A stretch of 26,481 nt of DNA from Chloroflexota bacterium (GTDB lineage Bacteria; Chloroflexota; UBA6077; JADZDV01): the NCBI GenBank assembly GCA_020850915.1, contig JADZDV010000087.1, forward strand, positions 1-26,481, written 5' to 3'. Positions 15,933 through 24,924 of this stretch are shown here, in pieces. The notes below the pieces were generated by a model. It saw only the letters and a program-made list of their open reading frames with translations, was not told the origin of the DNA and ran no database searches. How positions within the stretch are numbered: position 1 is the first letter of the stretch; every line of letters starts with the position of its first letter. The translations under genes were made by a program, and so were the position numbers.

Positions 15933-17966
15933 CTAGTGCCTCCTACCGACCAGATTCTGCCATTCGTCCACTTCGAGCCGCCAACCCGGCGGCGCGAAGA
16001 CGGTCGTATCGTACTGGACAACAAGCGCCGGACCATCAATCGTCTGGCCCTGTCGGAGCTCGTGGCGGCGGTGCACGCTCGCCTGCACGCGCCGCTCGCC
16101 AATCAGGACCTCGCGTGGATGGGTCGGCTGGCGCGGCGGCATGCCGTGCAGCTCAGCCGGTGCCAGGCGCGCTGGCTTCACGGTCGTACCGATGGCGGTG
16201 ACGCGGACGTCGATGATCTCGACAGGACCGGTCGGATCGGAGTAGCCGTAGATCGCCTGATGCCTGGCATGGAAACGATCCGGCAGGTCCGCGGGGCCGT
16301 CGGTCGGTTCGAGCGTGACGCGCACTTCGAACGACTGGCCCAGGTAGCGAACGTCGGCCCAGCGGACGGTCCGGCGATCGACGGCGATCTCACGCTCCTC
16401 GAAGAGCCACCGCTGCGCCTCCGCCTCGAGCTCGGCGTACACCGACTCGAGACGCGGGAGCAGGGACGGCGCGTACTCGGCGTACACCGTGCGGACGAAG
16501 TCCGCCCGCAGATCGGCCAGCAGGCTGCCGAGAGCGCACAGGGTGCCGGGGCTGGGTGGCACGACGACGGTCCGAATGCCGACCTCGTCGGCCAGCAAGA
16601 AGGCGTGGGTCGGGCCGGCGCCGCCGTAGGCGAGAATCGCGAACTCGCGGTGATCGACGCCGTGCTGTGCCATGAGCGGCAGGAACTGGGCATACATGTT
16701 CGCGGTGGCAACGTGGAGCACTCCAACCGCCGCGGCCTCTCCGCCCAGTCCGAGCTGGTTGCCCAGTCGCTCGACCGCGGCGTCTGCCAGTGGCCGCTCG
16801 AGCACCTTGGTGCCGCCCAGGAACTCCGCTGGATCGACGATACCGGCCACAACGTAGGCGTCGGTGACGGTTGGCTCTTCCCCGCCCATCCCGTAGCAAG
16901 CGGGACCCGGCGCGGCTCCAGCGCTGCGCGGCCCGACCTTGAGCACACCGTTCGGATCGACCCATGCGATACTGCCGCCGCCCGCTCCGATCGAGGTCAA
17001 GTCGATCGCTGGTGTGAAGATCGGAAAATCGCCGATCTGGCTCTCCGTCGAAAATGCGATGTCGCCATCGATGACGGCGATGTCCGCCGAGGTGCCGCCC
17101 ATGTCGAGCGCGATGAGCTTCGGGAAGCCGGCCAACTGACCGATCTGTGCCGCGGCAACGACGCCGCTGGCTGGCCCCGAGAGCAGCGTCTCGACCGGCA
17201 CATCGGCAGCGCGACGACAGGACATCACACCGCCGTTTGATTTCGTGGCGAGCGTCGGGCAGGCAACGCCAAGCTCGGCCAGACCGCGGTCCAGCCGCTC
17301 GTAGTAGCCCCGGAGAACCGGTCCGACAAAGGCGTTCACCGTGGTCACCAGGGCGCGCTCGTACTCACGCTGCTGAGGCCAGATCTCGTGCGACGCGCAG
17401 GTGAAGAGGTCCGGATGCCGCTCGCGGACTCGTGCCGCCGCGGCTCGCTCGTGCAGAGCATCCCTGTAGGCGTGCAGGAAGCAGATAGCCAGCGCTTCGA
17501 TGCCTTCAGCCACCAGCGCGTCGACGGCTCGGTCAACCTCGTCGAGATCGAGCTCACGGTAGACCCGACCGTTTGCCAGAACGCGCTCTTCAATATCCAC
17601 AACGTGTCGGCGCGGCACGAGCGGCACCGGCCGCTCGGCGTAAAAGCTGGGCGCCCCCGGGAGACGGACGCGTCGCAGCTCTAACACATCGCGGAACCCC
17701 TTCGTAACCAGCAGCCCGGTGCGCGCGCCGCTACGCTGGATGACCGTGTTCAGCCCGATCGTGGTGCCGTTGGTCAAGAGCTGCAGCTCAGCGGGACGGA
17801 TCTGCTCCGAGTCCAGCAGCGCCGTCAGCCCCTGGAGAATCGCTCGGTGCGGGTCGGACGGTTGAGACGGCGACTTGAAGGCGATGAAGTTGCCGTCAGT
17901 CTCATGCAGCACGGTGAAATCGGTAAACGTGCCGCCAACATCAATACCAACGCGAAAGCCGGTCAC
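15933..17966 (-). CDS. hyuA: hydantoinase A / oxoprolinase-type ATPase subunit (N-methylhydantoinase A family)
   Basis: This 677-residue protein carries the ATP-dependent subunit of the hydantoinase/oxoprolinase family. The N-terminal ASKHA phosphate loop DVGGTFTDF is at residues 9-17, the second one LDMGGTSADI at about 287-296, and SIGAGGGSIAWVD and AYGGAGPTHAFLLADEVG follow. The C-terminal domain (about 500-670) ends GPALVVQYDTTVFAPPGW. The open frame begins 15 residues earlier, but the GTG at 17966 has GGAGGAG six bases upstream and directly precedes the conserved N-terminus. The exact substrate (hydantoin, 5-oxoproline or a ketone) cannot be decided from sequence. Confidence 0.93.
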   Translation of the reverse strand: MTGFRVGIDVGGTFTDFTVLHETDGNFIAFKSPSQPSDPHRAILQGLTALLDSEQIRPAELQLLTNGTTIGLNTVIQRSGARTGLLVTKGFRDVLELRRVRLPGAPSFYAERPVPLVPRRHVVDIEERVLANGRVYRELDLDEVDRAVDALVAEGIEALAICFLHAYRDALHERAAAARVRERHPDLFTCASHEIWPQQREYERALVTTVNAFVGPVLRGYYERLDRGLAELGVACPTLATKSNGGVMSCRRAADVPVETLLSGPASGVVAAAQIGQLAGFPKLIALDMGGTSADIAVIDGDIAFSTESQIGDFPIFTPAIDLTSIGAGGGSIAWVDPNGVLKVGPRSAGAAPGPACYGMGGEEPTVTDAYVVAGIVDPAEFLGGTKVLERPLADAAVERLGNQLGLGGEAAAVGVLHVATANMYAQFLPLMAQHGVDHREFAILAYGGAGPTHAFLLADEVGIRTVVVPPSPGTLCALGSLLADLRADFVRTVYAEYAPSLLPRLESVYAELEAEAQRWLFEEREIAVDRRTVRWADVRYLGQSFEVRVTLEPTDGPADLPDRFHARHQAIYGYSDPTGPVEIIDVRVTAIGTTVKPARLAPAELHGMPPRQPTHPREVLIGERRVQASVHRRHELRQGQTIDGPALVVQYDTTVFAPPGWRLEVDEWQNLVGRRH

Positions 17967-18038
17967 GCCGGCTCCTCCGCGGCGCCATCGCCGCACGCCG
18001 GGACTGTACACCCAGAGGCGCAGGCAGAGAGAAATCGG

Positions 18039-19016
18039 CTACCGTTGCGCCGGACGCGCGGCCACCGGGTCCGGCGGACTGACGGCGCCGCTTCTCACGC
18101 TGGGATGGAGCAAGCCCCTGACGGCTCTCAGCTCCTCATAGACCCGGCGGAACCGCCCGCGGCTCTCCGGCGAGGTGAGCTTCTGGGGCTCCGCCTGCTG
18201 GCTTGTCTCGGCGAGCAGGCGGATGCGGTCGGCCGAGGCTTCGAGCGTCTGCAACAGCACCTCGCGCGCAGCGAGGCCCGCCGCTTGAGTTCCCGCCATC
18301 TCCGCCGCGGCTTCCCGCAGCATCCGGACCTGAGGTGCGACGCGGACATACGCATGGTACTGGGATAGCCCTCGCTCCAGCATACGAATGCTGTGGCGCG
18401 CCGTTTCGCCGAGAGCATCCAGCACGGTGCGCTCGACCGCCAGGGCCTGCTCCAGCGAGGACAAGACCTCCTCGCGGCGGGCGCTTCGCATCTCAGCATC
18501 CAGCAGCTCCGATTCCTCTCGGGCCAGAAGTTCGGCAACATCGGGCCGAATAGGAAAGCCGGCTCGCTCCGCCATGAACCGGCGCAGGGCATCGAGCGAC
18601 CAGTCTTCCCGACGAGCAGCGGTCAGGTCAGACTGGAGCATCGCGATCTCTTCATGCTGCACTCTCGCCGCCATGGCGATCTGGCCGAGGACGCTCTGCG
18701 CCTCGTCGAGATGGCCGCGCAGCATCCTCTCGACGACGACAAGAGGATCGCTCGCGCGGAGGAGCGGCTGGGCGAGCGATCGTGGCAGGACTCGGCCGAC
18801 CGCGCCCGCGGCGCGCCGCCAGAGGGGAGCCGCCTCGCTCAACGAGCGCAGAAGCTGACTCTGGAGCTGCTCCTGGCGCGAGGCGAGGCGCTTCAGGTCA
18901 GACGCGAGCTGCACGATGGTGCGCGGGGAGGTGGCCAGCTCCAGCCCGGCGCTCGCCTGCGTCACCCTCCGCTCCCTTTCCGAAAGTCGCGGCTCAGTCT
19001 GCACAGCCGGTCGCAT
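18039..19016 (-). CDS. unrecognised coiled-coil protein
   Basis: This 325-residue frame has no domain I recognise. It is almost wholly helical, rich in Arg, Glu, Ala and Leu, with heptad-like stretches (for example LKRLASRQEQLQSQLLRSLSEAA and RSARREEVLSSLEQALAVERTVLDALGETARHSIRMLERGLSQYHAYV). A short region near residues 60-85 (WRRAAGAVGRVLPRSLAQPLL) may interact with membrane. There is no signal peptide. Distant likeness to tellurite/toxic-anion resistance-type helical proteins is possible but unproven. The ATG at 19016 lacks a ribosome binding site; a GTG at 18965 with AAGGGAG upstream is an equally good start and would fit the promoter at 19019-19045. It sits 72 bases before hyuA on the same strand. 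Confidence 0.65.
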   Translation of the reverse strand: MRPAVQTEPRLSERERRVTQASAGLELATSPRTIVQLASDLKRLASRQEQLQSQLLRSLSEAAPLWRRAAGAVGRVLPRSLAQPLLRASDPLVVVERMLRGHLDEAQSVLGQIAMAARVQHEEIAMLQSDLTAARREDWSLDALRRFMAERAGFPIRPDVAELLAREESELLDAEMRSARREEVLSSLEQALAVERTVLDALGETARHSIRMLERGLSQYHAYVRVAPQVRMLREAAAEMAGTQAAGLAAREVLLQTLEASADRIRLLAETSQQAEPQKLTSPESRGRFRRVYEELRAVRGLLHPSVRSGAVSPPDPVAARPAQR

Positions 19017-19018
19017 CG

Positions 19019-19045
19019 ACTATAGCAGGGCGAGCATCCACCCAA
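19019..19045 (-). promoter_or_regulatory. possible sigma-70-type promoter before the coiled-coil gene
   Basis: On the minus strand TTGGGT (19045-19040) and TATAGT (19024-19019) are separated by 15 bases, slightly short. Transcription would begin just inside the longest frame, which favours the downstream GTG start at 18965. Confidence 0.3.
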
Positions 19046-19081
19046 GGCGTCGGATGGCCGCGCAAGACGCCCCGTGAGCAC

Positions 19082-19879
19082 TCAGACGGTGCGCGCCAGA
19101 AAATCAGCGACGACGGCGTTGAACAGCTCGGGTGCCTCGTAGTTGCTCAGATGACCGATGCCCGGCAGGACGACCAGTTGTGCGCCTGGGACCACGTCAC
19201 GGATGAGTCCCGCCTGGTCGGGCGGCGTGAGCGTGTCGAGCTCCCCGACGACGACCAGGGTCGGGCAGGTCACGCTTCCGAGTCGGCGCAGGCAGTCAGG
19301 CCGCGCCGCCATACCGCGTAGCGTCGCCGCGACGCCGGCTGGTGTGTGCCGCGCCATCATCGCCCGCAAGGGCGCGACCAGCTCGGCGCGCCCATAGCTG
19401 GCGGGCGCCATCAACCGCGGGTACCAGCCGTCGATGGATGACCGCGTGCTGTTCGCACGCACGATCTCGGCGACGAACCTGAGACGTCGCTCGGCAAGCT
19501 CGGGCGGATCCGCGGTCGCGACCGTATCGGCGAGGACCAGCGCCCGCACGCGCTTCGGATGCCGCAAGACGAGGTGTTGAGCGATGAAGCCGCCCAATGA
19601 GAGGCCGATCACCACCGCTGGCTCCCGGACGGCCAGGCTCTCGAGGAGCGCATCCAGGTCCGCCGCGAAGAGCTCCATGGAGATCGACTCAACCGCGCCC
19701 AGCTCCGTGCCGCCATGTCCCCGAAGGTCGGGAGCGATCACCCGGTAGCACCCGCGGAAGGCCTCGACCTGTGACGCCCACGACAAGCGGTCAAGCTGGA
19801 ACCCGTGCACCAGCAGCAGCGGCGTTCCCTCGCCCGCCTCGTCGTACGCTATCCGGATCCCGTTCGCCTCGATCTCCAC
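19082..19879 (-). CDS. alpha/beta-fold hydrolase
   Basis: This 265-residue protein has the full alpha/beta hydrolase set: the oxyanion-hole motif HGFQLDRLSW (25-34), DLRGHGGTE (51-59), the nucleophile elbow GLSLGG with Ser94, the acid Asp215 in GELDTLTPP and the His243 in GIGHLSN. Length and motifs match the 3-oxoadipate enol-lactonase/haloperoxidase-like group, but the substrate cannot be assigned. The start is GTG at 19879 with GGAGGTGAT eight bases upstream, a near-perfect match to the 16S rRNA tail. The longer in-frame extension to 20074 has no family similarity. The coiled-coil gene follows 65 bases later on the same strand. Confidence 0.9.
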   Translation of the reverse strand: MEIEANGIRIAYDEAGEGTPLLLVHGFQLDRLSWASQVEAFRGCYRVIAPDLRGHGGTELGAVESISMELFAADLDALLESLAVREPAVVIGLSLGGFIAQHLVLRHPKRVRALVLADTVATADPPELAERRLRFVAEIVRANSTRSSIDGWYPRLMAPASYGRAELVAPLRAMMARHTPAGVAATLRGMAARPDCLRRLGSVTCPTLVVVGELDTLTPPDQAGLIRDVVPGAQLVVLPGIGHLSNYEAPELFNAVVADFLARTV

Positions 19880-19954
19880 CCTTATCACCTCCCTGCGCGC
19901 CCACCAATCCAGCCCGGCGACGGGCGTTGCGCGGGGCGCCAGCGTCGCCAGACC

Positions 19955-19984
19955 GATATACTCGTCCCGGCTCGCTAGCAGCAA
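19955..19984 (-). promoter_or_regulatory. possible promoter of the alpha/beta hydrolase gene
   Basis: On the minus strand TTGCTG (19984-19979) and TATATC (19960-19955) are 18 bases apart, with a leader of roughly 65-70 bases to the GTG start. The plus strand also reads TATACT at 19957-19962 but without a -35. Confidence 0.35.
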
Positions 19985-20072
19985 TCGTCCGGCCGCCCCC
20001 GCTGGCCTGCCTGCCGACTTGCAGATCTCCAGGCGTCCTTTTCCGACGCCTGCCCGGAAGGTCGCCTCGAAC

Positions 20073-21227
20073 ATGCGCGTTCACACCGTCATCGCTCGTC
20101 TGGCGCCCTGGCTGATCCTGCTGCTCCTGGTGGCCGCGCCGGGGTCAGCGTACGCCCTGGAGAGGCGGGAAGGCGAGCAGGCGCGCGTAGGCGCGGGCGA
20201 GACGGTCAACGGCGACCTGTTCCTGAACGGAGATGCGATCGCCGTCGCCGGCCACGTGACCGGCGACCTCTACATTGTCGGCCAGACTGCCAACATCACC
20301 GGACAGGTGGGCGGCGACGTGCTGGGCGCCGCGAAGACGCTCACCCTGGACGGCGCGGTGGCCGGCGACCTCAGAGTGGCGGCCGGTACTCTGGCGATCA
20401 ACGGCAGCGTGGGCCGGAACGTCACCTGGTTGGGACAGGCCGGCACGCTGGGGCGGACCGCGCGCGTCGGCGGAAGCTGGATCGGCGGTGGAGAGACGCA
20501 GTACCTCCAGGGGCAGATCGGTCGCGACATCACTGCCGCGGCGGCGAAACTCGAGCTGTCTGGTCCGGTGGGCGGCAGTGTCGAGGCCTGGACAGATGAC
20601 CTCATCGTCGGGGCAAGCGCTCGGATCGCGCGGGACCTCACCTACACGAGCGCGGGCGAGGCCTTCTATCCACCCGGCTCGGTTGGTGGGCAGGTCACTC
20701 GCCTCCCGCCCGAGGTGGACGAGCAGGGCAGCGTGCTCGGCGGCCTGCTCGGCATGCTGTGGCTTGTCGGCAACTTCTTGCTCGGGACGCTCATCGTGGG
20801 CCTCTTCCCGTCGTTCTGCGCGCGGGCGCTGCACATCGTCCAGCGCCGAACCATCGCCGCGCTCAGCATCGGCTCGGCTAGCCTTCTGATCGCGCCCGTC
20901 GTGATGGTCTTGCTGGCGGTCACGGTGATCGGCGTGCCCGTGGCGCTTGCCATGCTGACCACCTATGTTGCCGGGATATGGCTCGGATGGCTGATGGTTG
21001 GAATGGCCATCGGCGGGCTCCTCCTTCGCCCGCTGCTGCGCGGCCAGCTCCCGGCCGGCCGTGTGCCCGCCCTCGGACTTGGCATGTTGCTGCTCCACCT
21101 GCTGACGAACCTGCCCGGGATCGGTACCCTGGTGGGACTGCTGATTGCGACGGCAGGTCTCGGGACCAGCATCCTCCTGCTGGTCCAGGCCACCAGTCGC
21201 CAGCCCGCGAAGGTGTCCGCGAGCTGA
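20073..21227 (+). CDS. secreted bactofilin-like beta-repeat domain fused to a multi-pass membrane domain
   Basis: The 384-residue product has a strong signal peptide (residues 8-29, WLILLLLVAAPGSAYA). Residues about 38-215 form short Gly/Val/Asp repeats (VAGHVTGDLYIVG, ITGQVGGDVLGA, LDGAVAGDLRVAAG, INGSVGRNVTW) typical of the right-handed beta-helix of bactofilin/polymer-forming proteins. Residues about 230-375 hold several membrane segments, including AVTVIGVPVALAML and a hydrophobic C-terminus. Such fusions display the repeat domain outside the membrane, probably in envelope organisation; the role here is unproven. The ATG at 20073 precedes the signal peptide; the ribosome binding site (GGAAGG) is distant. 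An upstream in-frame ATG at 20019 would spoil the signal peptide. Confidence 0.8.
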   Translation: MRVHTVIARLAPWLILLLLVAAPGSAYALERREGEQARVGAGETVNGDLFLNGDAIAVAGHVTGDLYIVGQTANITGQVGGDVLGAAKTLTLDGAVAGDLRVAAGTLAINGSVGRNVTWLGQAGTLGRTARVGGSWIGGGETQYLQGQIGRDITAAAAKLELSGPVGGSVEAWTDDLIVGASARIARDLTYTSAGEAFYPPGSVGGQVTRLPPEVDEQGSVLGGLLGMLWLVGNFLLGTLIVGLFPSFCARALHIVQRRTIAALSIGSASLLIAPVVMVLLAVTVIGVPVALAMLTTYVAGIWLGWLMVGMAIGGLLLRPLLRGQLPAGRVPALGLGMLLLHLLTNLPGIGTLVGLLIATAGLGTSILLLVQATSRQPAKVSAS

Positions 21228-21296
21228 TCACAGGTGTGACGCCGTCGGGGCGTGCAGACCGCGCAGCTCGTGGGCCGACGCGGGCTCAACCACCAC

Positions 21297-21326
21297 TTGA
21301 AAGAGGTATGGTCAACCGTCTACACT
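21297..21326 (+). promoter_or_regulatory. sigma-70-type promoter of the MFS exporter gene
   Basis: TTGAAA (21297-21302) and TACACT (21321-21326) are separated by 18 bases. Transcription would start near 21333, leaving a short leader that contains the GGAGG site (21339-21343) before the ATG at 21348. This is the best-formed promoter I see in the window. Confidence 0.5.
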
Positions 21327-21347
21327 GGGAGCAGCTTAGGAGGTCCA

Positions 21348-22808
21348 ATGCTGCGCCAATCCCGGGCCGATGCGTTCGGCAACAAGTGGTATGTCCTGGG
21401 GGTCGTCTGTCTCGGCTACCTCAACGCGCAATGGGCCATGCCGCCTATCGCCGCTATTCTGCCCTCGATCGGTAAGGACCTGGGCCTGACGGTCCCCGAG
21501 ACCGGCTGGATCATGACCTCCTACTTCCTGCTGCTCGTCGGCACGGTGCTGCCGATCGGCAAGGTCGCGGATCGCTACGGCCACAAGCGCGTCTTCGCGA
21601 CCGGTGTGGCGATCGTCACACTGGCCTCGCTGCTCTCCGGGCTCTCCTCGACGTTCGCGCAGCTCCTGGCCTCGCGCGCCCTCCAGGGCCTGGGGGCCGC
21701 GATGATCTTCGCGACGAGTTTGGCGATAGTGACCGGTGCCTTTCGGAGCACCCAGCGCGGCATCGCGGTCGGCATGGTGACGATGATCTCATCCCTCGGC
21801 GCGCTGTTCGGTACCTTTCTGTCAACCTGGTCCGTGCAGCACCTGAGCTGGCACTGGGGCTTCTTTTTCGTCCTGCCGTTCGGCGTCGCGGGGATTGCAT
21901 CGGGGCTGTTGATGAACCTGCCCCGGCCGACGAGTCGTGCGCGCATCGACTGGCTTGGCGGCGCTCTCCTGTTCGCGGCGACCTTCATCCTCATGCTGGG
22001 ACTGAACCACCTGCACGATGGCCCGGAGACATTCGAGGCTGGCGCGCCGTTCCACACCAGCATGCACCTGCTGGCGCTGGGCTTCTTCGTCGCCTTCCTG
22101 CTGCACGAGCGGCGGGTGAAATCGCCGTTGCTCTCGTTCAAGCTGCTCCGCGACCGCCACTTCTCCGCTGGCGTCACTGGCAACGGCATTGCCCACATGA
22201 GCATGCTTGCAACGTCCCTGCTCATCCCGTTCCTCCTGGAGCGCGGGCGGGGCCTGACGCCAGCCGACACCGGTCTGCTCCTCAACGCCCAGACGTTGAG
22301 CATGACGACCTGCTCGCTGCTGGCGGGCTGGGCCTACGGACGGACGCGCTCGCCGGCCATCGCGGTCTCGACCATGGGCGGTCTGGTCGTCGGTCTGCTG
22401 ACGCTGGGCCTGTTCGGCGGCGTGCTGCCGTACGCGTCGATGATGGGCGTGACCGTGCTCCTGGGCGGGAGCCTGGGCGCGTTCACCACGGTGAACAACA
22501 CCGCGGTGCTGACGGCCGCCTCGCCGGAGCAGCGCGGCTTCGCCTCCGGCCTGGTGGAGCTGACCCGACAACTTGGCCACGGCATCGGGTCGAGCGTCTC
22601 GGCGAGCCTGCTCGGAAGCACGCTGATCGGCCTGGCGAACCCGACCTACTCGGACTACGTGGCAGGCTTCCAGGTCGCGGCGCTCGTGATGGGCTCGATC
22701 GCCGTCCTCGGCGCTCTCATCGTCGCGTGGCCGGTGGTCCTGCGGGCTCCGCGCGTCGATCGCAGTCAGCAGCCGACCGGTCAGGCCGTTGCGTCGTCGG
22801 TCTCCTGA
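21348..22808 (+). CDS. MFS drug exporter, DHA2 (14-TM, EmrB/QacA-like) family
   Basis: The 486-residue inner-membrane protein has the length and helix pattern of 14-segment drug:proton antiporters. Motif A reads GKVADRYGHKRVF in the loop after the second helix. Motif C-type glycine/proline helix residues occur around LGALFGTFLSTWSVQHLSWHWGFFF. The second half starts near residue 255. Members export lipophilic drugs, dyes or metabolites; the substrate is unknown. The ATG at 21348 has GGAGG five bases upstream and follows its own promoter, so the longer frame back to 21252 is rejected. A hairpin follows the stop. Confidence 0.92.
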   Translation: MLRQSRADAFGNKWYVLGVVCLGYLNAQWAMPPIAAILPSIGKDLGLTVPETGWIMTSYFLLLVGTVLPIGKVADRYGHKRVFATGVAIVTLASLLSGLSSTFAQLLASRALQGLGAAMIFATSLAIVTGAFRSTQRGIAVGMVTMISSLGALFGTFLSTWSVQHLSWHWGFFFVLPFGVAGIASGLLMNLPRPTSRARIDWLGGALLFAATFILMLGLNHLHDGPETFEAGAPFHTSMHLLALGFFVAFLLHERRVKSPLLSFKLLRDRHFSAGVTGNGIAHMSMLATSLLIPFLLERGRGLTPADTGLLLNAQTLSMTTCSLLAGWAYGRTRSPAIAVSTMGGLVVGLLTLGLFGGVLPYASMMGVTVLLGGSLGAFTTVNNTAVLTAASPEQRGFASGLVELTRQLGHGIGSSVSASLLGSTLIGLANPTYSDYVAGFQVAALVMGSIAVLGALIVAWPVVLRAPRVDRSQQPTGQAVASSVS

Positions 22809-22829
22809 GCGCAAGGCTGACACAATGTG

Positions 22830-22853
22830 GGGGCCCCGCGCACGCGGGGTCCC
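22830..22853 (+). terminator. hairpin after the MFS exporter gene
   Basis: An 11-bp stem (GGGGCCCCGCG / CGCGGGGTCCC, one G-T pair) with a very short loop lies 21 bases after the stop and is followed by ATCTT only. It probably ends the MFS transcript and lies 24 bases before the next start. Confidence 0.6.
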
Positions 22854-22877
22854 ATCTTGCGCGCGTCCGCGCCAGCG

Positions 22878-24038
22878 ATGACCGGAGCCTCGAAGCTCCG
22901 CGCCTATCTCGAGGCCCGGACCGACTGCTGGGTAGACCTCCTGCGCACGCTCGTCGAGCACGAGTCAGGGACCTATGACAAGGCCGACGTCGACGTGCTG
23001 GGACGGCTGCTCCAACGGCGCCTGGACGAGCTGGGCTTCGCGACCGAGCGTGCCCCGCAAGCCAAGGTCGGCGACCACGTGGGCGGCCGCCGGGTGGGTT
23101 CTGGCCAGCGGCGTCTCCTGCTGGTAGGCCATTTCGACACGGTGTTCTCCCACGGCACGCTGGCCCGGCGGCCGTTCCGCGTCGAGCGCGGCGTGGCGTA
23201 CGGACCTGGCGTGTACGACATGAAGGGCGGGCTGGTGATCATGCTGGCCTCGCTGGAGGCGCTCCGCGAAACGGGCTCTCCCGCGTACGACGAATGCGGT
23301 CTTGGCGTCATCCTCAACAGCGACGAGGAGATCCTCTCCCCGACCTCCACCAGCCTGATCGACGCGGAAGCGCGCCAGAGCCAGGGCGTGTGCGTGCTCG
23401 AGCCGGCCCGAGCGGGCGGGGAGTATGTGCTGGAGCGGAAGGGAACCGGCAAGTTCTTCCTGACTGTGCACGGCCGCGCGGCGCATGCCGGCGTGCAGCC
23501 CGAGAAGGGAGCGAGCGCGATTCTGGAGCTGGCGCACAAGATCACGCAGCTTCACGCCCTGACCGACCCCGGCACTGGCACAATGGTGAATGTGGGTGTC
23601 GTGCAGGGGGGCGAGCGCTCGAACATCGTCTGCCCAGAAGCGTACGCGGAGATCGACCTGCGGGTGACCTCGATGGAGGCGGCTGAGGCAGCCGTGCAGG
23701 CCGTCCGCGAGATAGTTGGACGGAGCACAGTCGCCGATACCACGGCCGAGCTACGGGGTGGGCTCGATTTCCCACCGTTGACGCGACGGCCAGAGCACGT
23801 CCGAATGTTCGAACTCGTCCGCGAGGCGGCACGTGAAGTCGGGTTCGAGGCGCGCGGCGTGGCGACCGGGGGCGGCTCGGATGCCAACCACGCGGGCCTG
23901 TACGCACCGGTCGTAGACGGGATGGGGATCCAGGGGGATGGCGCTCACAGCGACCGGGAGCTCGCGGAGATTGCGAGCATCGCCGAACGGGCGGCTGTGC
24001 TGGCGACCTTTATCGAGCGCTGGACGGCGAGAGTTTGA
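22878..24038 (+). CDS. M20-family metallopeptidase (glutamate carboxypeptidase-like)
   Basis: The 386-residue cytosolic dizinc peptidase has the complete active site: His85 and Asp87 in GHFDTV, bridging Asp114 in VYDMKGG, the catalytic Glu pair 150-151 in NSDEEILS, the lid domain with [15 protein letters not shown], and the last His in GDGAHSDRE. It resembles carboxypeptidase G2/ArgE-type enzymes that remove C-terminal Glu or deacylate amino acids; the exact substrate is uncertain. The ATG at 22878 lacks a good ribosome binding site but starts at the family N-terminus; the frame extends upstream to 22827, inside the hairpin. The next gene starts within its stop codon. Confidence 0.92.
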   Translation: MTGASKLRAYLEARTDCWVDLLRTLVEHESGTYDKADVDVLGRLLQRRLDELGFATERAPQAKVGDHVGGRRVGSGQRRLLLVGHFDTVFSHGTLARRPFRVERGVAYGPGVYDMKGGLVIMLASLEALRETGSPAYDECGLGVILNSDEEILSPTSTSLIDAEARQSQGVCVLEPARAGGEYVLERKGTGKFFLTVHGRAAHAGVQPEKGASAILELAHKITQLHALTDPGTGTMVNVGVVQGGERSNIVCPEAYAEIDLRVTSMEAAEAAVQAVREIVGRSTVADTTAELRGGLDFPPLTRRPEHVRMFELVREAAREVGFEARGVATGGGSDANHAGLYAPVVDGMGIQGDGAHSDRELAEIASIAERAAVLATFIERWTARV

Positions 24039-24652
24039 GCGAGTCTCCGGACGTAACGTCGTCTTCGGCGCCCCTGGAAGTCGACGTCTTCCGGAGCGCA
24101 CGACGCAAGAAGACCGCGCGCTGGCACCTGCAGGACGGCCGCATCTGCCTGGAGGTGCCCGCGCGGATGGCGGGTCATCAGGTCGAGCGGCTGGTGGAGC
24201 AGGTTCGCGAGCAAGCGCGCCAGCACCTCCAGCGCGCGGAGCTGGCCGAGGTGAACGCGGACGAGGAGCTGCTTCGGCATGCCCGCGAGGTGACCCGGCG
24301 CTACGTGCCCCAGGCAGCCGGTCGCCTCCGGTCCGCCGACTGGTCCTCGCGCCAGGGTCGACGCTGGGGCTCCTGTGACGCTTCGGTCGGGCGGCTGCGG
24401 ATCTCAGACCGCCTACGGCGCCTGCCGGGATTCGTCCTCGAGTACGTCCTTGTCCACGAGCTGGCCCACCTGCTCGAGCCGAACCACGGGCCTGCCTTTC
24501 ATCAGCTCACCCTCGCCTATCCCTGGGCGGAGCGCGCGAAGGGCTTTCTGCTTGCCGTCGAAATGGGAGCAGCCTCCGGCCAGACCGAAGGCAGCCCCGC
24601 CTGGGACCCGGGCGACGAGGCGTATACTCAAGCTGAGAGTCCGGTCGACTGA
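24035..24652 (+). CDS. YgjP/SprT-like zinc metalloprotease-domain protein
   Basis: This 205-residue protein belongs to the YgjP-type (DUF45) metallopeptidase family. It has the [15 protein letters not shown] motif at about 110-124, the zinc site HELAH at 141-145 with His151 as the likely third ligand, and the typical [11 protein letters not shown]. Its N-terminal half is a beta/helix domain with the [14 protein letters not shown] segment. The biological substrate of this family is poorly known. The start is TTG at 24035, sharing four bases (TTGA) with the M20 stop, so translation is coupled. The C-terminal 30 residues are Pro/Asp-rich and look disordered. Confidence 0.85.
   Translation: MSESPDVTSSSAPLEVDVFRSARRKKTARWHLQDGRICLEVPARMAGHQVERLVEQVREQARQHLQRAELAEVNADEELLRHAREVTRRYVPQAAGRLRSADWSSRQGRRWGSCDASVGRLRISDRLRRLPGFVLEYVLVHELAHLLEPNHGPAFHQLTLAYPWAERAKGFLLAVEMGAASGQTEGSPAWDPGDEAYTQAESPVD
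24623..24628 (+). promoter_or_regulatory. possible -10 inside the YgjP gene
   Basis: TATACT lies about 60 bases before the 79-residue gene. No clear -35 precedes it. It could give the small protein and universal stress protein genes separate expression. Confidence 0.3.
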
Positions 24653-24684
24653 GCGGGACAGGGACAGTCACAGGGAGTCACGAG

Positions 24685-24924
24685 ATGGACGGCACACCAC
24701 CACCGCAACCGACAGAGGAATCGGACCGCGAGCGCACGTGTAGGATCACGGGCCTGGCAGACCTGCTGCCCGACTGGCTGCTCCCCCCGGAGGGGAAGCA
24801 GCACGTTCGAAACGCCCGCAAGGAGCTGCTCCTGGCGGCGCGGAGCGTGCTGGACCGCGCCATCGAGCGCCAGGAGCGCGGTACCGTTGTCCGTCGCACC
24901 GCGACAAGAGTCGAGATCGACTGA
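24685..24924 (+). CDS. small conserved-looking protein of unknown function
   Basis: This 79-residue frame has a purine-rich site (CAGGGAG) before its ATG and ends exactly where the universal stress protein begins. Residues 1-20 are Pro/Glu-rich and disordered. Residues 24-65 (LADLLPDWLLPPEGKQHVRN, then a long helix to about 65) look like a folded helical unit. The motif LLPDWLLPPEGKQHVRNARKEL resembles tails of small helical proteins I have seen in Chloroflexota, but I cannot name a family. The abutting arrangement suggests co-translation with the stress protein. Confidence 0.7.
   Translation: MDGTPPPQPTEESDRERTCRITGLADLLPDWLLPPEGKQHVRNARKELLLAARSVLDRAIERQERGTVVRRTATRVEID

Noticed and set aside
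14755..17240. Two long plus-strand frames opposite hyuB and hyuA
   Set aside because: Shadows of the hydantoinase genes; composition rich in Arg, His and Gln with no motifs.
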